Assembly: GCA_030715135.1 (NCBI GenBank)
Contig: JAUYVH010000007.1
Span: 124,001-188,000, forward strand
DNA: 64,000 nucleotides
Direction of reading: 5' to 3'
Source: Keguizhuia sedimenti
Lineage (GTDB): Bacteria; Pseudomonadota; Gammaproteobacteria; Burkholderiales; Burkholderiaceae_D
In this document: positions 62,765 to 64,000 of the stretch, in pieces
Layout of the letters: each line of letters starts with the position of its first letter
Position numbering within the stretch: the first letter of the stretch is position 1
The notes under the pieces: model-generated
Databases searched by the model: none
What the model was told of the DNA's origin: nothing
Seen by the model: only the letters and a program-made list of their open reading frames with translations
Position numbers and translations under genes: made by a program

Positions 62765-62918
62765 GCGCATCTGACACCTTCTGCCCATTGCGGTTTGAAA
62801 AGCAGCAATTTCCCGCCCTGTGCAGGAGGGGGGCGTTTTGCCTGGAGCTGAACAGTTAATGTAAAGAATCAAACGGCACTTTTTGAATTATCAACCGCGT
62901 CTTATAGCGAGGTTATAC

Positions 62919-63299
62919 ATGATCGATTACGCCGGTTTAGTCGTCAGCGATATTCATAAAAGTAAAGACTTTTACAAGGCCGCTCTTGCGCCTATCGGAT
63001 TGAATCTGTTTGCAGAGTTGCCGGCCTCATTTACCGGTCTGGTTGATGCGGCCGGATTCAGCGAATCCTCCGATTTCCAGTTCTGGATCAGCGAGGGAAG
63101 GCCCAAAACACCGGGCTCTCACATTGCATTTCACGTAGACAGTCCGGAACAGGTGGATCGATTCTATGACGCTGCAATCAGCGCCGGCGGACAGGACAAC
63201 GGCTCGCCATGCATCCGGACCTACTATCGGCCGAATTATTACAGTGCATTTGTACTTGATCCGGATGGGAACAGCATCGAAGCATTCTGTTATGAATGA
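62919..63299 (+). CDS. VOC-family (glyoxalase-like) protein
   Basis: From the ATG at 62919 (GCGAGG ahead) the protein is 126 residues with the vicinal-oxygen-chelate fold (MIDYAGLVVSDIHKSKDFYK, then SAFVLDPDGNSIEAFCYE). It is one module pair, dimeric in relatives. The substrate is unknown. It precedes the ATP-grasp gene by 83 bases. Confidence 0.85.
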   Translation: MIDYAGLVVSDIHKSKDFYKAALAPIGLNLFAELPASFTGLVDAAGFSESSDFQFWISEGRPKTPGSHIAFHVDSPEQVDRFYDAAISAGGQDNGSPCIRTYYRPNYYSAFVLDPDGNSIEAFCYE

Positions 63300-63382
63300 C
63301 CCATCCCGCGTCAATGACGATTTTCAGTGCAGCATCGTGAAACAGAGATTACATGCTTAACCGATTAACTTAGCGAGGACAT

Positions 63383-64000
63383 ATGAACAAGCAAGATAAA
63401 ACAAAGGTTCGGGAGATACTTGATGCGGTCAAATCCGCTGGCCGCCAATCGCTGACAGCACCGGAAGGAAAGCAGGTATGTGACGCCTATGGCATTGCAG
63501 TACCTCAGGAAGGACTCGCCAAATCTTCGAAAGAAGCTTCGAATCTGGCCTCGACCATGGGATTCCCGGTAGTTATGAAAATCGTATCACCGGACATCTT
63601 GCACAAGACCGAAGCAGGCGGCGTGATCGTCGGCGTCAAGAATGCCGGCGAAGCTGCCGATGCCTACGAGACGATCATTGCCAATGCCAAGACCTACAAC
63701 CCCGATGCAAACGTAGTCGGCGTGCAGGTTCAGCAAATGCTGAAAGGCGGCCAGGAAGTAATCATTGGTGCGGTCACCGACGGTAGCTTCGGAAAGCTCG
63801 TTGCATTCGGCCTTGGCGGCGTGCTGGTGGAAGTCCTGAAGGACATTACATTCCGGATGGCGCCTGCAAGCAAAGAGGATGCATATTCCATGCTGGACGG
63901 CATACAAGCCGCAGAAATGCTCAAAGGAGTGCGCGGAAGCGAACCGGTCGACCGTGAAGCGCTCGCCAACCTGATCGTAAGGGTGAGCGAACTGGTATCC
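63383..64000 (+). CDS. Acetate/acyl-CoA ligase (ADP-forming) ATP-grasp subunit, partial
   Basis: Translation from the ATG at 63383 (GCGAGGAC ahead) gives MNKQDKTKVREILDAVKSAG, then FPVVMKIVSPDILHKTEAGG, typical of the ATP-grasp (beta) part of ADP-forming acyl-CoA synthetases. It interconverts acyl-CoA plus ADP with acid plus ATP, an energy-conserving step. The frame is open to the window edge after 206 codons, so the C-terminus is missing. It could also be the ATP-grasp domain of a larger acetyltransferase such as Pat. Confidence 0.85.
   Translation, partial: MNKQDKTKVREILDAVKSAGRQSLTAPEGKQVCDAYGIAVPQEGLAKSSKEASNLASTMGFPVVMKIVSPDILHKTEAGGVIVGVKNAGEAADAYETIIANAKTYNPDANVVGVQVQQMLKGGQEVIIGAVTDGSFGKLVAFGLGGVLVEVLKDITFRMAPASKEDAYSMLDGIQAAEMLKGVRGSEPVDREALANLIVRVSELVS

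Overview
The window reads as chromosomal DNA of a denitrifying betaproteobacterium. Burkholderiales is likely and Oxalobacteraceae-like is my best guess; this is inferred from gene content, codon use and moderate-high GC, not from a marker gene. I see no rRNA, tRNA, CRISPR array, integrase or insertion sequence. Most genes belong to anaerobic respiration on nitrite and nitric oxide, or to the metabolic changes needed without oxygen.

Layout. (1) 1-9 kb: a diheme cytochrome c cut by the left edge, a MocR-type regulator, a DUF2970 protein, an AT-rich acyltransferase, a flavin/Rieske oxidoreductase, a small cupredoxin, a DUF4142 protein, GTP cyclohydrolase I and an ECF sigma factor. (2) 9.2-16.2 kb: one long operon behind an FNR/Dnr-type box, encoding a DUF2946 protein, a TonB-dependent receptor, a Cys/His-bearing beta-propeller, a periplasmic thioredoxin and its own TonB-ExbB-ExbD. 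(3) 16.3-18.9 kb: copper nitrite reductase nirK behind a perfect FNR/Dnr box, then a Dnr-like regulator. (4) 19-25.1 kb: divergent operons, with a polytopic membrane protein, DUF2249 and hemerythrin to the left and a flavin oxidoreductase plus ubiU-ubiV-ubiT (oxygen-independent ubiquinone synthesis) and DUF2249 to the right. (5) 25.3-31.8 kb: two YsnF-like stress proteins, anaerobic ribonucleotide reductase with its glycyl-radical domain as a separate small gene, its activase, and an SDR. (6) 32-38.6 kb: quinol NO reductase norZ, nsrR, a stress protein, nnrS and hemN, with clear NsrR operators. (7) 38.9-46.3 kb: a heavy-metal-associated-like protein, cytochrome c, a SirB2-like protein, and norCBQD behind a perfect FNR/Dnr box, led by an unlisted 36-residue membrane peptide. 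(8) 46.3-64 kb: DUF3079, a frameshifted hsp20, a PRPP synthetase paralogue, two divergent kinase-like paralogues, a Met/Gly-rich lipoprotein, a pyridoxamine-oxidase-fold protein, a P-type ATPase, a universal stress protein, PEP synthase, CapA, cyclopropane synthase, a short Crp-type regulator, a VOC protein and an acyl-CoA synthetase ATP-grasp subunit running off the right edge.

How the parts fit. NirK makes NO; cNor (norCBQD) and qNor (norZ) remove it; NnrS, hemerythrin and DUF2249 proteins probably relieve nitrosative stress. HemN, UbiUVT and NrdDG replace oxygen-requiring steps of heme, quinone and deoxynucleotide synthesis. Two control circuits are visible: Crp/Fnr-type 14-mers (TTGAT-N4-ATCAA and close variants) and 23-bp NsrR operators. 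The most unusual items are the TonB-energised operon beside nirK, the split class III ribonucleotide reductase, the diheme NorC with its leader peptide, and a variant Crp/Fnr-like box (TTAAC-N4-ATTAA) at two anaerobic promoters.
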